DNA of 64,000 nt from Ovis canadensis (GCF_042477335.2 NC_091248.1:119558501-119622500); one strand, 5' to 3'. Counted from the stretch's first letter, positions 12,030-24,331 are shown. The notes: generated by a model from the sequence alone, not told the origin. Numbers and translations are program-made.

Positions 12030-12530
12030 CAGGTTTTTTTTTTTAATTAACCGATTTTATTTTTAAGCAGTTTCAGGTTTATAGAAACATTGAACAGAAA
12101 GTACAGAGTTCCCATAGAAGCCCTCAACTGCCCCTGCAGTTTCCACTATTATTAAATTCTTGCATTCATCTGTTACAGTGAGCTAAACCCATAGTTTATG
12201 TTAGGGCTCATTCTTTGTACATTCCATGGGCTTTGACAAACGCTTAGTGACTTATATCCAGTGTTGCACAGAATGGTTTCACTGCCCTACAAGTCTCCTA
12301 TGCACCCCCATTCATCTCCTATCTCCCCACAGGCCCAGCAACCACTGATCTTTTTACTGTCTCTCTAGCTTTGCTTTCCAGATGTCATAGAGTTGGACTC
12401 ATACAGCGTGTAGCCTTTCAGATTGGCTTTTTTCAGTTAGTATTGTATTTAAAGTTGCTCCATGTCTTTTCATTGATAGCTCTTTTTTATTGTTGAAAAT
12501 ATTCATTATGGATGTATTCCCAGCCGGCAT
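12030..12530 (-). repeat. Old L1 LINE 3' region, antisense
   Basis: 'tttcaggtttatagaaacat', 'agtatcattt'-like breakdown and 'agagttggactcatacagcg' match the complement of an ancient L1 3' end. A T-run marks its antisense poly(A) at about 12034. Confidence 0.65.
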
Positions 12531-14140
12531 TTTATTTAAAGTGAAAGCCCAAAGACTGCATTGTATGAGAGTTAATTAAATATCAAGAGCTCCGGGAAAG
12601 AGAAAAAGAAGGTGCAGAGGGCAGCTTGGTGAGGGCGTAGGGTGGGCAGAGGAGCGATATATCATCTCTTCTTGTTTTCATGCAGATGCTGTGTGTTGGA
12701 GGAGGCAGGGATTTATGGGCTGGATGTAAACATAAGAACCACGATATTTCCCTTCTTCTGCTGCCTGGAAACACAGCTCAGCTGCTAGCAACCCGGTCCC
12801 CTAAGTGTAGGGCCTAAAGTGTAAGCCCAAGCACAGTACCTGGGCATGTGATAACAGACTAAGGGGGGAAAAAAAAAAGCTCAAGTCTTGTATCTCACAC
12901 CACACCACTCCTAGCTATACGGATGACACACAAGCATGTTCAACAAGTGCTTGCAGGAACAGTAGAGGAAACACAGGGTTGATCCCAGACTTGGGGACCA
13001 AGGGAAAGTGCAAGGAAGAGGCAGAAAGATCCAGGCATTAATGATCTGTGATAAAGCTCTGGAAATACTACCGCCAAGCCCAAGATCCCCTTTACAAACT
13101 GCTGAGCACTGCAGAGCGACTGTGTGCGTCAGCTTCAAGTCAAGACATCCCTAAGATCTCTGACAATAAAGAAAATAGCAGCCTCCTGCCAGCCAGTACA
13201 CCCAGAGGAAAATAGTAACTTGTGTGCCTTGTGGAGCCCCGATTCGCCTTCTACAGCCGGATCTTCACCGCCACCTAGTGGTGGTCCATTCAGGCTGGCT
13301 GCGCTACCAAAGCAATGGACTAGGGAAAACTTCATGGCCTGGCTTAAAACTGGAAGGATTAAAGTATCCTTCTTAAGGTTCAAGATAAGAGACTATGTGG
13401 AAATCATGCATAAATTGAGAGCTTTAGACTTAACGTCAGAGAATTTTAAGTCACAGAACTTAATCTCAGCAATTACATGCACAATTAGTAGCAGGGTTTT
13501 GGATTTGTGCTTATCTCCCTGCAGCTGGGGGTACTTGAGCAATTCTGGACAGTGAGGCTGAGATCAAGAGTTAAAGTTGCGCAAAGTACAGAACTGAGAA
13601 ATAGAAGAGAGAATCTGATCCAGCCCCTGCCCCCAGGCAGAGGAAGTGCTGTTTCCTTTTCCCATCATTTCTCTTGCTCTCTTCTTCACCTTTCACTCAT
13701 TTCCCAGCTTCACTGAGAAGCAACTGGCTCATAGTCTGGTAGTCCATTTTAACCCATCCATCTCAGTGTACAGCAGGTTTCAAAGTTACCACACCTCTTC
13801 TGGTTTCCTCAGTGCTTATCAGTTTGATGTTAGCAAAACAATCTGATCAAATTAATATTCACTGTATTATCAGGGCTTCATGCTTCAGGAGCATTTGTAA
13901 CTGGAATAAATAATTCTGTAACTGGAACATTTCAATTAGCTTTGAAGAGATTTGGAGAAAATAGTTGATGGATCTAAGCTGAATATTTTAAAAATGTATT
14001 TCTATATATTTTATATGTTAGAAATAAATAATTCGATATTGAAATTTAAACAGTATCATTTATAAGAGTACTAAAAACATGAAAAAATAAAGAGACATTT
14101 AACAAAATGTGTCCAAGACATGTATAGTATTGTATACAAT
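12531..14140. other. Mostly unique intergenic DNA
   Basis: The longest stretch upstream of AGK without a clear young repeat. It carries chance frames (143 codons at 13124-13555, +) with no recognised domain, a CTCF-type site at 13268-13281, and AT-rich DNA after about 13840. Confidence 0.45.
13268..13281 (-). promoter_or_regulatory. Candidate CTCF-binding site
   Basis: The minus strand reads CCACTAGGTGGCGG, which fits the 14-position CTCF core CCASYAGRKGGCRS at every position. It lies about 12 kb upstream of the AGK CpG island in mostly unique DNA. Occupancy cannot be judged from sequence. Confidence 0.6.
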
Positions 14141-14720
14141 TGCTGTTGTTCAGTTGCTAAGACATGTCAGACTCTTTGTGACCCCATGGACTGCAGCACA
14201 CCAGGCTTCCCTGTCCTTCACTATCTCCCTGAGTTTGCTCAGACTCATGTCCATTGAGTCAGTGATGCCATCTAACCATCTCATCCTCTGTTGCCCCTTC
14301 TCCTCTTGCCCCCAATCTTTCCCAGCATCAGGGTCTTTTCCAGTGAGTCGGCTTGTCACATCAAGTAGTCAAAGTATTGGAGCTTCAACTTCAACATCAG
14401 TCCTTCCAATGAATATTCAGGATTGGTTTTCTTTAGGATTGACTGGTTGGATCTCCTTGCTGTCCAAGGAGCTCTCAAGAGTCTTCTCCAGCACCAGAGT
14501 TCCAAAGTATCAATTCTTTGGTGCTCAGCCTTCTCTATGGTCCAACTCTCATATCCGTACATGACTACTGGAAAAGCCATAGCTTTGACTATACGAACGT
14601 TTTTGGCAAAGTGATGCCTCTATTTTTGTAATACGCCGTCTAGGTTTGTCATAGCTTTTCTCCCAAAGAGCAAGTACCTTTTAATTTCATGGCTGCAGTC
14701 ACTGTCCACAGTGATTTTTC
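14141..14720 (-). mobile_element. BovB LINE, antisense
   Basis: From the 3' end ('tgttcagttgctaagacatg') back to the 'gcagtcactgtccacagtga' block. It differs from neighbouring copies at many CpG-derived positions, so it looks like an older subfamily. Confidence 0.9.
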
Positions 14721-14769
14721 TGCCTAAAAGAAAGGTATGGGTATTCTGTAGGAAAAATGGTAACATTGT

Positions 14770-15030
14770 CACTGTTCTCATAGAATTTAGAGTATCAGGT
14801 GGGGGAGGGGCCTGGCACTAATACAACTACAAAATTGTATAGTATTACAGATACAATTGTAAAACACTCAGATTATGATGAATTCCGTGAAGGACAAAGG
14901 AGCTCTGGGTGAGTGTAACAGGAGGAAACTAATTTAAATGAATGACCCCGGGAAGGGGTCTGGGGTGAAGTGACCACTTAGTCAAGTGAGTGAATTAGGT
15001 GATAAGTGAATGTGCCAGCCTCAGTGAAGA
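14770..15030 (-). repeat. L2 LINE fragment, antisense
   Basis: 'gttctcatagaatttagagt' followed by purine-rich text resembles the complement of the L2 3' region. Low identity. Confidence 0.45.
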
Positions 15031-15244
15031 CCTTGAAGTTGGAAAGATCTTGGTACATTCTGATAGAGAAAAATAATTTTGAGTGAGTATTTATTTATTT
15101 ATTTTATTATGGGTGAATTTTAAAAGATTAATATAAATATGAAACCACAGAAAATTCCTGGGAAATAAATACAGGTCAATTTCTGATCATTTGATAGAGG
15201 GTTTTCAAGACTATGACTGAGATTCAATTGTATGTCATACCAGA

Positions 15245-15472
15245 GGTTTTTTGTGGTTTGTTTGTTTATGTTTATTCATTTATTTGGCTGCATCAGGTCT
15301 TAGCTGTGGCACTCGGGATCTTCTGTCTTCATCGTGGCATGTGGGGTCTTTAGCTGCGGCATGTAAACTCTTAGCTGCCGCACATGAGATCTGGTTCCCT
15401 GACCCAGGATCAACCCAGGGCTCCCTGCATTGGGAGCTTGGAGTCTTAGTCACTGGACCACCAGGAGCATCC
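15245..15472 (-). mobile_element. CHR-type SINE (tRNA-derived), antisense
   Basis: The 'ggctgcatcaggtcttagct' body ends in the head 'ctggaccaccaggagcatcc', with 'ccctgacccaggatcaaccc' as the antisense box-B region. This family is shared by whales, hippos and ruminants. Confidence 0.82.
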
Positions 15473-15585
15473 CAAATTTCTTATTCCAGAATACTTAGAA
15501 TTGGGTTCCTGTGGGAAAACTGGGTTTTGCAAAACAGTATTGGAGGCCTTGCTTGATGTAATCAATGTGAACCCTATCATCATTC

Positions 15586-15718
15586 CCTGTTGTGTGTGTG
15601 TGTATTGCTCAGTCGTGTCCGACTCTTTGCGACCCCATGGACTGTAGCCCGCCAGGCCCCTCTGTCCATGGGATTTTCCAGGCAAGAGTACTGGAGTGGG
15701 TTGCCATTGCCTTCTCCC
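15586..15718 (-). mobile_element. BovA monomer, antisense, next to a (TG)n run
   Basis: 'ttgctcagtcgtgtccgact' to 'gtgggttgccattgccttct'. It begins in a short TG microsatellite at 15590-15603 and lacks the tRNA-like head. Confidence 0.85.
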
Positions 15719-16334
15719 TGTTACTCCTATATTACACAAGCAACTGGAAAGTGCCAGCCAGGGCCCAGATGTTGTCAGGAGGAGGACATGGCCGAGGAGA
15801 AGAAGACGCACTCACAAGAGAAGTCACATTCAGGAAAAGACAGGGCCTGTAGAGATCATGGATGAGTATGGGCATGGCAGAGGGTGCTGTAAAATCCACG
15901 TTAAACGTGGAATATAGTCTCTCTCCTAGGAACCTGCTGGTTTCTTGAAAGGCCTCATTTACATGTTTCCAATCTGTTAGTTACTACTAACAGTGGATAT
16001 TAAAGGTCACAACAAGGAAGAGATTTTAAGCCTAAATACCAGGAGAACTCCACCTCATACTTTCCTTAGTGGAAACAAAGTAGTCTAAAGAAGAATCTGT
16101 GTGCCTAAAATACATACATAAACCCAAACGAATGTTGAAAGAATCTGTACATAATTTTCTATAAGAGAAATTCTGGTGGAGGAGCATCTATTCCCACAAG
16201 CAGATTCCATCTGAGAGGCTTCATATAAGACTATTCATGGTGATACATTTTCTAACCTTTAGCTCTATTTTCATATTAATGAATCTGTAGCCAATGAGTA
16301 TGGCCCAGGTCCAGGAGAATGGTTAGAGAATGAT
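15719..16334. other. Intergenic DNA, nothing recognised
   Basis: No gene or named repeat seen. Confidence 0.45.
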
Positions 16335-16528
16335 TTGATTTTTTAAAAGTATTTGTTTATATATTTTGGCTGTGCCAGGTCTTAGTTGCAACATGAGGGA
16401 TCTTTAGTTGCAGCATTCAAACTCTTAACTGTGGCATGTGGGATCTGGTTCCCTGACCAGGGATCGAACCTGGGCCCCTTGCATTGAGAGCATGGAGTTT
16501 TAGCCAGTGAACCACCAGGTTAGTCCCC
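16335..16528 (-). mobile_element. CHR-type SINE, antisense
   Basis: 'tggctgtgccaggtcttagt', 'ccctgaccagggatcgaacc' and 'gtgaaccaccaggttagtcc'. The antisense box-B string is well kept. Confidence 0.85.
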
Positions 16529-16689
16529 TGGCAAATGACTTTAGGGACAATAAAAGGTTAAACATACCAAATGATGCCAACTAGCTCCTTTCTGCCATCT
16601 ATTTTCATCTGTTTTCCCCTTAAAATTTCAGCATTATCTTTTTTAAAATGTCCTCACTGTGTCTGCTACTCACTGAGATCCAATGACTT

Positions 16690-16960
16690 GCACTTTATCA
16701 GGTCAGTGCTCTTGGCTGCAAGGAACAGAAAACCCTGACTCTGACTTAGACAATAATGGAATTTATTATTTCGCATTATAGGATGTCCAAGTTTGAGTAA
16801 ACTCCAGGCATAGTTCAACCATTTGCCTCAATGATGTCACCAAGCTCCTAAGTTCTTTCCATCTCTTCCTGCTCATCCTCTGTGAGCTGGCTTTGCCCTG
16901 GGGCTGGCTCCCTTCATGGCTGAACAATAGTCGTAGCAACTTTAGGTATTATGTACACAT
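16690..16960. repeat. Ancient interspersed repeat, family uncertain
   Basis: 'tggctgcaaggaacagaaaa' and 'aataatggaatttattattt' recall a widespread old mammalian repeat that I cannot name safely. Confidence 0.35.
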
Positions 16961-16975
16961 ATGACCCTACCTGGG

Positions 16976-17193
16976 GTTTCCCAGGCGGTGCTGGTGGTAA
17001 AGAACCCGCCTGCCAATGCAGGAGACATAAGAGAGGTGAGTTTGATCCCTGGGTTGGGAAGGTCCCCTCAAGGAGGGCATGGCAACCCACTCTAGTATTC
17101 TTGCCTGGAGAATCCTATGCACAGAGGAGCCTGGCAGGCTATAGCCCATAGGGTTGCAAAGAGTCAGACACGACTAAGTAACTAAGTACACAT
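16976..17193 (+). mobile_element. Bov-tA SINE with diverged TSD
   Basis: Complete sense copy. The left flank 'acatatgaccctacctg' and right flank 'acacatgatcctatctg' look like one duplicated target with later substitutions. Confidence 0.9.
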
Positions 17194-17260
17194 GCACACA
17201 CATGATCCTATCTGTGGGGAAAAGTGGGACAGACCGTCCCTTTCATTTTTGTAAACAGCA

Positions 17261-17544
17261 TTCAGTTCAGTTCAGTTCAGTCGCTCAGTCGTATCCGACT
17301 CTTTGCGACCCCATGAATCATAGCACGCCAGGCCTCCCTGTCCATCACCAACTCTGGGAGTTCACCCAGACTCACGTCCATCGAGTCGGTGATGCCATCC
17401 AGCCATCTCGTCCTCTGTCGTCCCCTTCTCCTCCAGCCCTCAATCTTTCCCAGCATCAGGGTCTTTTCCAATGAGTCAGCTCTTCGCATCAGGTGGCCAA
17501 AGTATTGGAGTTTCTGCCTCAACATCAGTCCTTCCAATGAACAC
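17261..17544 (-). mobile_element. BovB 3' end, antisense
   Basis: Starts with four TTCAG units, the complement of the (ACTGA)n end of BovB, and continues for about 280 bp. A BovA2 dimer follows directly. Confidence 0.92.
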
Positions 17545-17546
17545 CC

Positions 17547-17756
17547 ATGGCAGTCCATGGGGTCGCGAAGAGTTGGACACAACTGAGCAACTTCACTTTC
17601 ACTTTTCACTTTTCACTCTCATGCATTGGAGAAGGAAATGGCAACCCACTCCAGTGTTCTTGCCTGGAGAATCCCAGGGATGGGGGAGCCTGGTGGGCTG
17701 CCGTCTCTGGGGTGGCACAGAGTCGGACACTACTGAAGCGACTTAGCAGCAGCAGC
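17547..17756 (+). mobile_element. BovA2 SINE (dimer)
   Basis: A short first A unit, a 'cactttcacttttcactt' linker and a full second A unit ending 'cttagcagcagcag'. Confidence 0.9.
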
Positions 17757-17905
17757 CTCAGGCAACCTCTAATCCACTTTCTATCTCTATGTATTTGCCA
17801 ATTCTGATTGTTTCATATAAATAAAACCATACAATATGTGGTCTTCTGCCACTGGCTTATTTCACTTAGCATAATATTTTTAAGGGTCATCACCGTGTCT
17901 TTCTT
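17757..17905 (-). repeat. Old L1 fragment, antisense
   Basis: 'caggcaacctctaatccact' and 'tgtggtcttctgccactggc' match the complement of an L1 3' region. Confidence 0.65.
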
Positions 17906-18964
17906 GAATGTCTCCTTTTAAGAAGAATGAAGGCTTTCTTGAGATCTCTCAGCAGACTCCTTAGACTCTCTGGTCTAAACTGAGTTACCTGATTGATTTC
18001 TAATCGAAGCACTAACTAATGGAAGAGGAATTACAATGAGCACCTTGAAGTGATGTAAACCAACTCCCAGCAACAGGGATGGCGTTATCCAGTCATCTGC
18101 AAAGTTGTCATAGGCTGGCTTGGACTGTGAATGTGAGAGGCGGATACCTGAGCAAAATTTGGTTCTTTTTAGGAAAGACGGATGGGGAAATGGATGACGG
18201 AAGAAAGTCTACACTGCATTAGATGGTACAAAGTAATTCCAAATGGAGCCAAGGATCAGTGGTGGAAAAGGCCGCACTTAATCTTCGGTATATTTATTCT
18301 CGTGGTCTTCTTTTCTTCCTGGCTGTTTGCTCTGCATCTGCACGTTTCAGACTCTGGGACACCACGAACGTCCTATTCCTGTAGGCTTACCACGGCCAGT
18401 CCCCCCATGCCACTCCATATACCGCCCCTGCCATACCATCAGGTTTCACTATGCTGACCAAGTACAGGGAAGTGGCAAAGGTGGGGAGAAGTAAGTGAGG
18501 TGTGGGCCACAGAGTACACAGACAAAGTTTAACCCGCCACCTTTGTTGTTCCAGCTTCATGCGGTTGATGTATATAACTAGGGAGGGGGTTGAAAGTATG
18601 GGAATATTTATATGCACATGCGCGTATATCTGTATATGTATATTTTGTCAGCGAGTAGTTAAAACGTGAAGCCACCTTAAACCTTGAGTCTCTCCCCCTT
18701 GATTTAGTCTCACGTCCTGTTACTCTTTTCCACAGTAGGGAGCGATCTGACTGGGCACTCAAGCACTGCTTAAATGCCCGGGGATTTGTGAGTAAGCACG
18801 GCTCTCCTGTTTCCTCTTACGCTACGTCTAAACAGAGGTCCTTTCCCTTAAACGTTCTTAATAACAGATTTTGCGCCAAGAGAAAGTCACCTCAGGATTG
18901 GTTTTGGACGAATGGGAAGCTAGTGGGTTTCTGGATGGTCTGTCATTGTGTTAGGAAAACAAGA
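17906..18964. other. Intergenic DNA with one unassigned frame
   Basis: A 91-codon frame (18182-18457, +) contains a hydrophobic run around HLIFGIFILVVFFSSWLFAL. I recognise no protein. There is no promoter, splice or poly(A) context, and the frame is short enough to be chance. Confidence 0.35.
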
Positions 18965-19615
18965 TTGTTTTTAAAAATTGTATATTTTTTATTAAGGCAT
19001 AGTTGATTAACAATGTTGTTAGTTTCAGGTGTACAGCAAAGTGCTTCAGTTATACACAGACTTGTATCTATTCTTTTTCCAAATTCTTTTCCCACTCAGG
19101 TTGTTATAGAATACTGAGCAGAGTTCCCTGTGCTATGTAGTAGGTTCTTGTTGGTTATCTATTTTAAACATGCACATGTTCAGGCAAAACTGCCTAACTA
19201 TCTCTCCCCATGCCCCCTTCCCCTTGGCAACTATAACTTTGTTCTCTAAGTTTGCGTTTTGTAAATAAGTTCACTTGCATCGTTCTTTTAGATTCTGCGT
19301 ATGAGAGATATTTGTGTTTCTTTGTCTGACTTACCTAGTATGATGATCCCTAGCATCCACGTTGCTGCAAATGGCATTATTCCATTCTGCTTATGGCTGA
19401 GTAATATTCTATTGTATAGGTGCATCACATCTTCTTTATCCATTCCTCTGTCAGTGGACATTTAAATTGCTTCCATGTCTTGACTCTTGTGAAGAGTTCA
19501 GCAATGAACACTGGGGTGGATTATCCTTTCAAAGCATGTTTTTCTCTGGATATATACCCAGGAGTGGGGTTGCTAGATCATGTGGTAGCTCTGTTTTTAG
19601 TTTCTTAAGTACTAC
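18965..19615 (-). mobile_element. Artiodactyl L1 3' end, antisense
   Basis: From 'ttagtttcaggtgtacagca' (3' UTR) to 'ctggatatatacccaggagt' (ORF2 C-terminal region). About 0.65 kb, better preserved than the old L1 pieces upstream. Confidence 0.82.
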
Positions 19616-19698
19616 AGATACTGAAACATGAGCAAGACTCTTCCAATGCTAGGGGCTGTTGGCTATCAGTCTGTGCATACTTCTAATCCTCTCAGGGA

Positions 19699-20722
19699 GA
19701 AGACAGAAATATCAGACCACCTTACCTGCCCCCTGAGAAACCTATGAACAGGTCAAGAAGCAACGGTTAGAACCAGACATGGAACATTGGACTGGTTCAA
19801 AATTGGGAAAGGGATACCTCAAGGCTGTATATCGTTACACTGCTTATGTAACTTACATGCAGAGTACAACATGTGAAATTCCCTGGTTGGATGAAGCACA
19901 AGCCGTAATCAAAATTGCCGGGAGAAATATCAACAACCTCAGGTATGCAGGTGACACCACCCTAATGGCAGAAAGTGAAGAGGAACTGAAGAGCCTTTTG
20001 ATGAAGGTGTAAGAGAAGAGTGAAAAAGCTGACTTAAAACTCGACGTTGAAAACACAAAGACCATGGCATCCAGTCTCATCACACCATGGCAGATAGATG
20101 GGGGAAAATGGAAACAGTGACAGACTTTATATTTTCTTGGGCTCCAAAATCACTGTGGACAGTGACTGAAGCCATGAAATTAACAGGTGCTTGCTTCTTG
20201 GAGGAAAGGCTATGGAAAACCTAGACAGTGTACTAAAAAGCAGAGACATCACTTTGCCAACAAAGGTCCGTATAGTCAAACTTACAGTTTTTCCATTAGT
20301 CATGTATGGATGTGAGAGCTGGACCAGAAAGAAGGCTGAGTGCAAGAAGAACTGATGCTTTCGAAGTGTGGTGTTAGAGAAGACTCTTGAGAGTGCCTTG
20401 GACTGCAAGGAGGTCAGGCCAGTCAATCCTAAAGGAAATCTGTGAATATTCATTGGAAGGACTGATGCTGAAGCTGAAGCTCCAGTACTTTGGCCACCAG
20501 ATGCTAAGTGCTGACTCATTGGAAATCACCCTGATGATGGGAAAGTTTGAGGGCAGGAGGATAAAGGGGCAACAGAGGATGAGACGGTTGGATGGCATAA
20601 TCAATTCAGTGGGCATGAGTTTGAGCAAACTCTAGGAGATAGTGAAGGATGGGGAAGCCTGCCGTGCTGCAGTCCAGGCAAAGAGGTGGACACAGCTGAG
20701 CAACTGAACAAAAACGACAGCA
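19699..20722 (+). mobile_element. BovB LINE, 5'-truncated, with 23-bp TSD
   Basis: Carries the reverse-transcriptase region through the 3' end. The active-site box is YAGD and several stops and frameshifts are present. The flanks 19676-19698 and 20723-20745 agree at 21 of 23 positions, an unusually long target-site duplication. Confidence 0.93.
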
Positions 20723-20801
20723 CATACTTCTGATGCTCTCAGGGAAACACAACTTTATAGGCAACTGAATTCACACTTTCAATGTGTAGTTTATTTCAAT
20801 A

Positions 20802-21004
20802 CATGCGTGTGTGCTTGATCAGGTCTGACCCTTTGCAACCCCAGACTGTAGCTCATGGCTCCTCCGTCCATGGGATTCTCCAGGCAAGAATACTGGAGTG
20901 GGTTGCCATGTCCTTCTCCAGGGGATCTTCCCGACCCAGGGATCAAACTCATGTCTCCAGCATTGGCAGGTGGATTCTTCACTGCTGAGTTGCCAGGGAA
21001 GCCC
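20802..21004 (-). mobile_element. Bov-tA SINE, antisense
   Basis: 'tgatcaggtctgaccctttg' to 'gttgccagggaagccc'. The flanks share a 'tttcaat' motif. Confidence 0.88.
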
Positions 21005-21600
21005 AGTTTCAATTTGTAACACGTACCAAATATGGCAGCATGATGTGTGAAGGAGACACAAATCCCTATCTTTGACCATGCAGAATGTTCTCCAGGCACG
21101 AGTTGGAGGCCCAGGAAAACTCCACCTGGCAACTGGGAATTGATTTTCTGCTCTTTGGGAACCTCACTCAACTGTTAGCAGTACTGAACAAAGAACGCAG
21201 CAGAAGAGTATAAGCCATGCCCTTGTCTCTGACTATGCACCTCCAGATGGTTCTTTGGCCTCATCGAAGGCATGAAAGTGCCATTGAACCTCAGGGCTGG
21301 TGCCCAGCATCTAAGGGCTGTGGTGTCAGACCTGAGTGTCCCTCTCTGTAACCTGAAATTCTCATCATGGCCCAGCAGAGATGTTCCAGGACTCTCCCTA
21401 TGAGAGAGGACCAGTCTCCAGTCCTTGATTCATGGAATCAATACCTGCAAAAAAGGGGGCGGAGGAGGGGGCGGGGAGAAGGAAGCAGAATGAGGCAGAA
21501 GGAGTAGGTGAGCTATGACTCAGACTGACTGTCTCAGCTGACCCCGTGAGGGGCTCTGAGGCTAGAATAACCATCAGAGGTCTCTTACTTAGGGTTGAAT
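21005..21600. other. Intergenic DNA, nothing recognised
   Basis: Contains a short G-rich stretch ('gggggcggaggagggggcgg') at about 21456-21475. No gene seen. Confidence 0.45.
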
Positions 21601-21608
21601 TTGACCAG

Positions 21609-22744
21609 AGATCAAATTGCCAACATCCGCTGGATCATCAGAATAGCAAGAGAGTTCCAGAAAAACATTTATTTCTGCTTTACTGACAACGCCAAAGCCT
21701 TTGACTATGTGGATCACAAAAAACTGTGGAAAATTCAAGAGATGGGAGTATCAGACCACCTGACCTGCCTCCTGAGAAATCTGTATGCAGGTCAGGAAGA
21801 AACAGTTAGAACCTGACATGGAACAGACTGGTTCCAAATCAGGGACGGAGGACGTCAAGGCTGTATATTGTCACCCTGCTTATTTAACTTCTATGCAGAG
21901 CACATCATGAGAAACGCTGGGCTGGAAGAAGCACAAGCTGGAATCAAGATTGCCAGGAGAAACATCAATAACCTCAGATATGCAGATGACACCACCCTGA
22001 AGGCAGAAAATGAGGACGAACTCAAGAGCCTCTTGATGAAAGTGAAAAAGGAGAGTGAAAAAGTTGGCTTAAATCTCAACATTCAGAAAATGAAGATCAT
22101 GGCATCCAGTCCCATCACTTCATGGCAAATAGATGGGGAAACAATGGAAACAGTGTCAGACTTTATTCTTTTGGGCTCCAAAATCACTGTAAATGGTGAG
22201 TGCAGCCATGAAATTAAAAGACAGTTGCTCCTTGGGAGAAAAGTTGTGACCAATCTAGCATATTAAAAAGCAGAGACATTACTTTGTCAACAAAATTCCA
22301 TCTAGTCAAAGCTATGGTTTTTCCAGTAGTCATGTATGGATGTGAGAGTTGGACTATAAAGAAAGCCGAGCACTGAACTGTGGTTTGAACTGTGGTGTTG
22401 GAGAAGACTCTTGAGAGTCCCTTGATCTGCAAGGAGATCCAACCAGTCTATCCTAAAGGAAATCAGTCCTGAATATTCATTGGAAGGTCTGATGCTGAAG
22501 CTGAAACTCCAGTACTTTGGCTACCTGATGCGAAGAGCTGACACATTGGAAAAGACCCTGATGCTGGGAAAGATTGAAGGCAGGAGAAGAAGGGGACGAT
22601 AGAGGATGAGATGGTTGGATGGCATCACTAACTGGATGGACATGAGTTTGAGTAATCTCTGGGAGTTGCTGAAGGACAGGGAAGCCTGGCATGCTGCAGT
22701 CCGTGGGGTCACAGAGTCAAACACTACTGAGCGGCTGAACTGAA
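21609..22744 (+). mobile_element. BovB LINE, best-kept reverse-transcriptase core in the window
   Basis: Starts at the 'agatcaaattgccaacatcc' block and keeps the motif A region (FTDNAKAFDYVDHK, near 21680-21720) and the catalytic YADD box near 21978. It is still dead: the frame is stopped near 21814 and again in the 3' part, and the 5' two thirds of the element is missing. TTGACCAG flanks it at 21601-21608 and 22745-22752. Confidence 0.94.
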
Positions 22745-22752
22745 TTGACCAG

Positions 22753-23670
22753 GCTTTTCTGATTTCTTCTAGATCATACTAAGTGCCCATCCGCAGCCTG
22801 GGCAGTGCCATGCTCTCATCCAATTGTGGCGATAAGTCACAGACCACAGAGGGAGGACTGTTTTCACTTCCATGAAACTCGATACACCATGTGCACAGAT
22901 ACAAAGACAGCTGACACAGCTGTCCTCCCCGGGCACTCACAAGCCAGCATGCACACGAGCACATTCAATGTGGTCAGATCACACCCACTCGGGACAAGGA
23001 TGTGCCAGCCAGCCTGGATTCTGTTGCTTGTTGGTCCTAATGAGAGACATGAGTATAGAGCTCCCTGTCGATGTATGATCCAAAACAAAGATAAAATCAG
23101 CTCTAGAACAACAGAAAAAGTGTATGTATAAATAAAGTATACAAAGTATACATCTCCATATAGGGTATAGATATATACTTTAAGAAAAAGCTTTATTCTA
23201 CATTTCTTCATTTTTTGACTGGAAACTTCTGGAAAAACTCATTTAAGTTGAACTTTTCTCACTGAGGGGAAACACTGTTCTGCTGAAGCCCTGAAGCTTA
23301 ATCTGCCCATTGGACCATGCAGCATGAAGTTCCAAATTTTTCTAACCTGCAGGCAAGCGGTTGAGCAACTTATTTTTAAATGCAGATGTTTTAAATGGTT
23401 GGAAAAGAAGAGTTGAAAATAGCTGTCATACCTAAAATATCACAACATTTTACAGCTAGGCAAGATTTTTTTTTTTTAATGATGATCTAGTCTCCTAATT
23501 TACAGGTGGATGGTTTAGGAAGTTCACCCGACCCTTAATATGGCCCGTTGAGGATTAGCACTTGGCAAGCATGCTCTACTGCACCGTAATCTCGTTGGCC
23601 TGTCTCATTTCTCTTAAATTGTTCATATAGGGGGGCGATAGGAAGGATGTGCGTCTTTATGCAATAAATG
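22753..23670. other. Intergenic DNA, nothing recognised
   Basis: Frames of 108 codons (22805-23131, +) and 115 codons (22864-23211, -) overlap on opposite strands with no known domain. A T-run lies at about 23467-23479. Confidence 0.45.
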
Positions 23671-23674
23671 GGGA

Positions 23675-23795
23675 AACTGGACTGCAAACTCTATGAGGGC
23701 AGGGACCATGGGAGGGGTGATGTACAGGCGTGCATCCCTTGTGCCTAGCGCATGCGCAACTCTCTGCAACTGTTGGTTGACCAATAATGGATGGG
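23675..23795 (+). repeat. L2 3' terminus
   Basis: 'ctctatgagggcagggacca' and 'cttgtgcctagcgcatg' are typical of the last 120 bp of L2. Confidence 0.6.
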
Positions 23796-23963
23796 AAAAG
23801 GAAAGAAAACATTCTTGATTGACTGGCATCGTCTCCACCCAAGAGGTGCTAGTCAGGGGAAGAGGTGGGAGGACAGAGAATTAGAACTGCCCTTTGGTGG
23901 TCTGCCTGTGCCCTGACGTCTCTGCCCTCTCTTACTTGCTAGGATTTATTCACTACATTGTGG

Positions 23964-24322
23964 ATGCTTTGGAACTGTGGTGTTGGAGAAGACTCTTGAG
24001 AGTCCCTCCGGCTGCAAGGAGATCCAACCAGTCCATATTAAGGAAATCAGTCCTGAATATGCATTGGAAGGAGGACTGATGCTGAAGCTGAAACTCCAAT
24101 ACTTTGGCTACCTGATACAAAGAACTGACTCATTTGGAAAAGACCCTGATGCTGGGAAAGATTGAAGGCAGGAGGAGAAGGGGATGACAGGATGAGATGA
24201 TTGGATGGCATCACCGACTCAATGGATATCAGTTTGAGTAAGCTCCGGGTGTTGGTGATGGACAGGGAGGCCTGGCGTGCTGCAGTCGCAAAGAGTAGGA
24301 CACGACTGAGAGAATGAACTGA
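23964..24322 (+). mobile_element. BovB 3' end with 9-bp TSD
   Basis: A 359-bp 5'-truncated copy between perfect ACATTGTGG duplications (23955-23963, 24323-24331). It is inserted in L2-like DNA. Confidence 0.94.
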
Positions 24323-24331
24323 ACATTGTGG

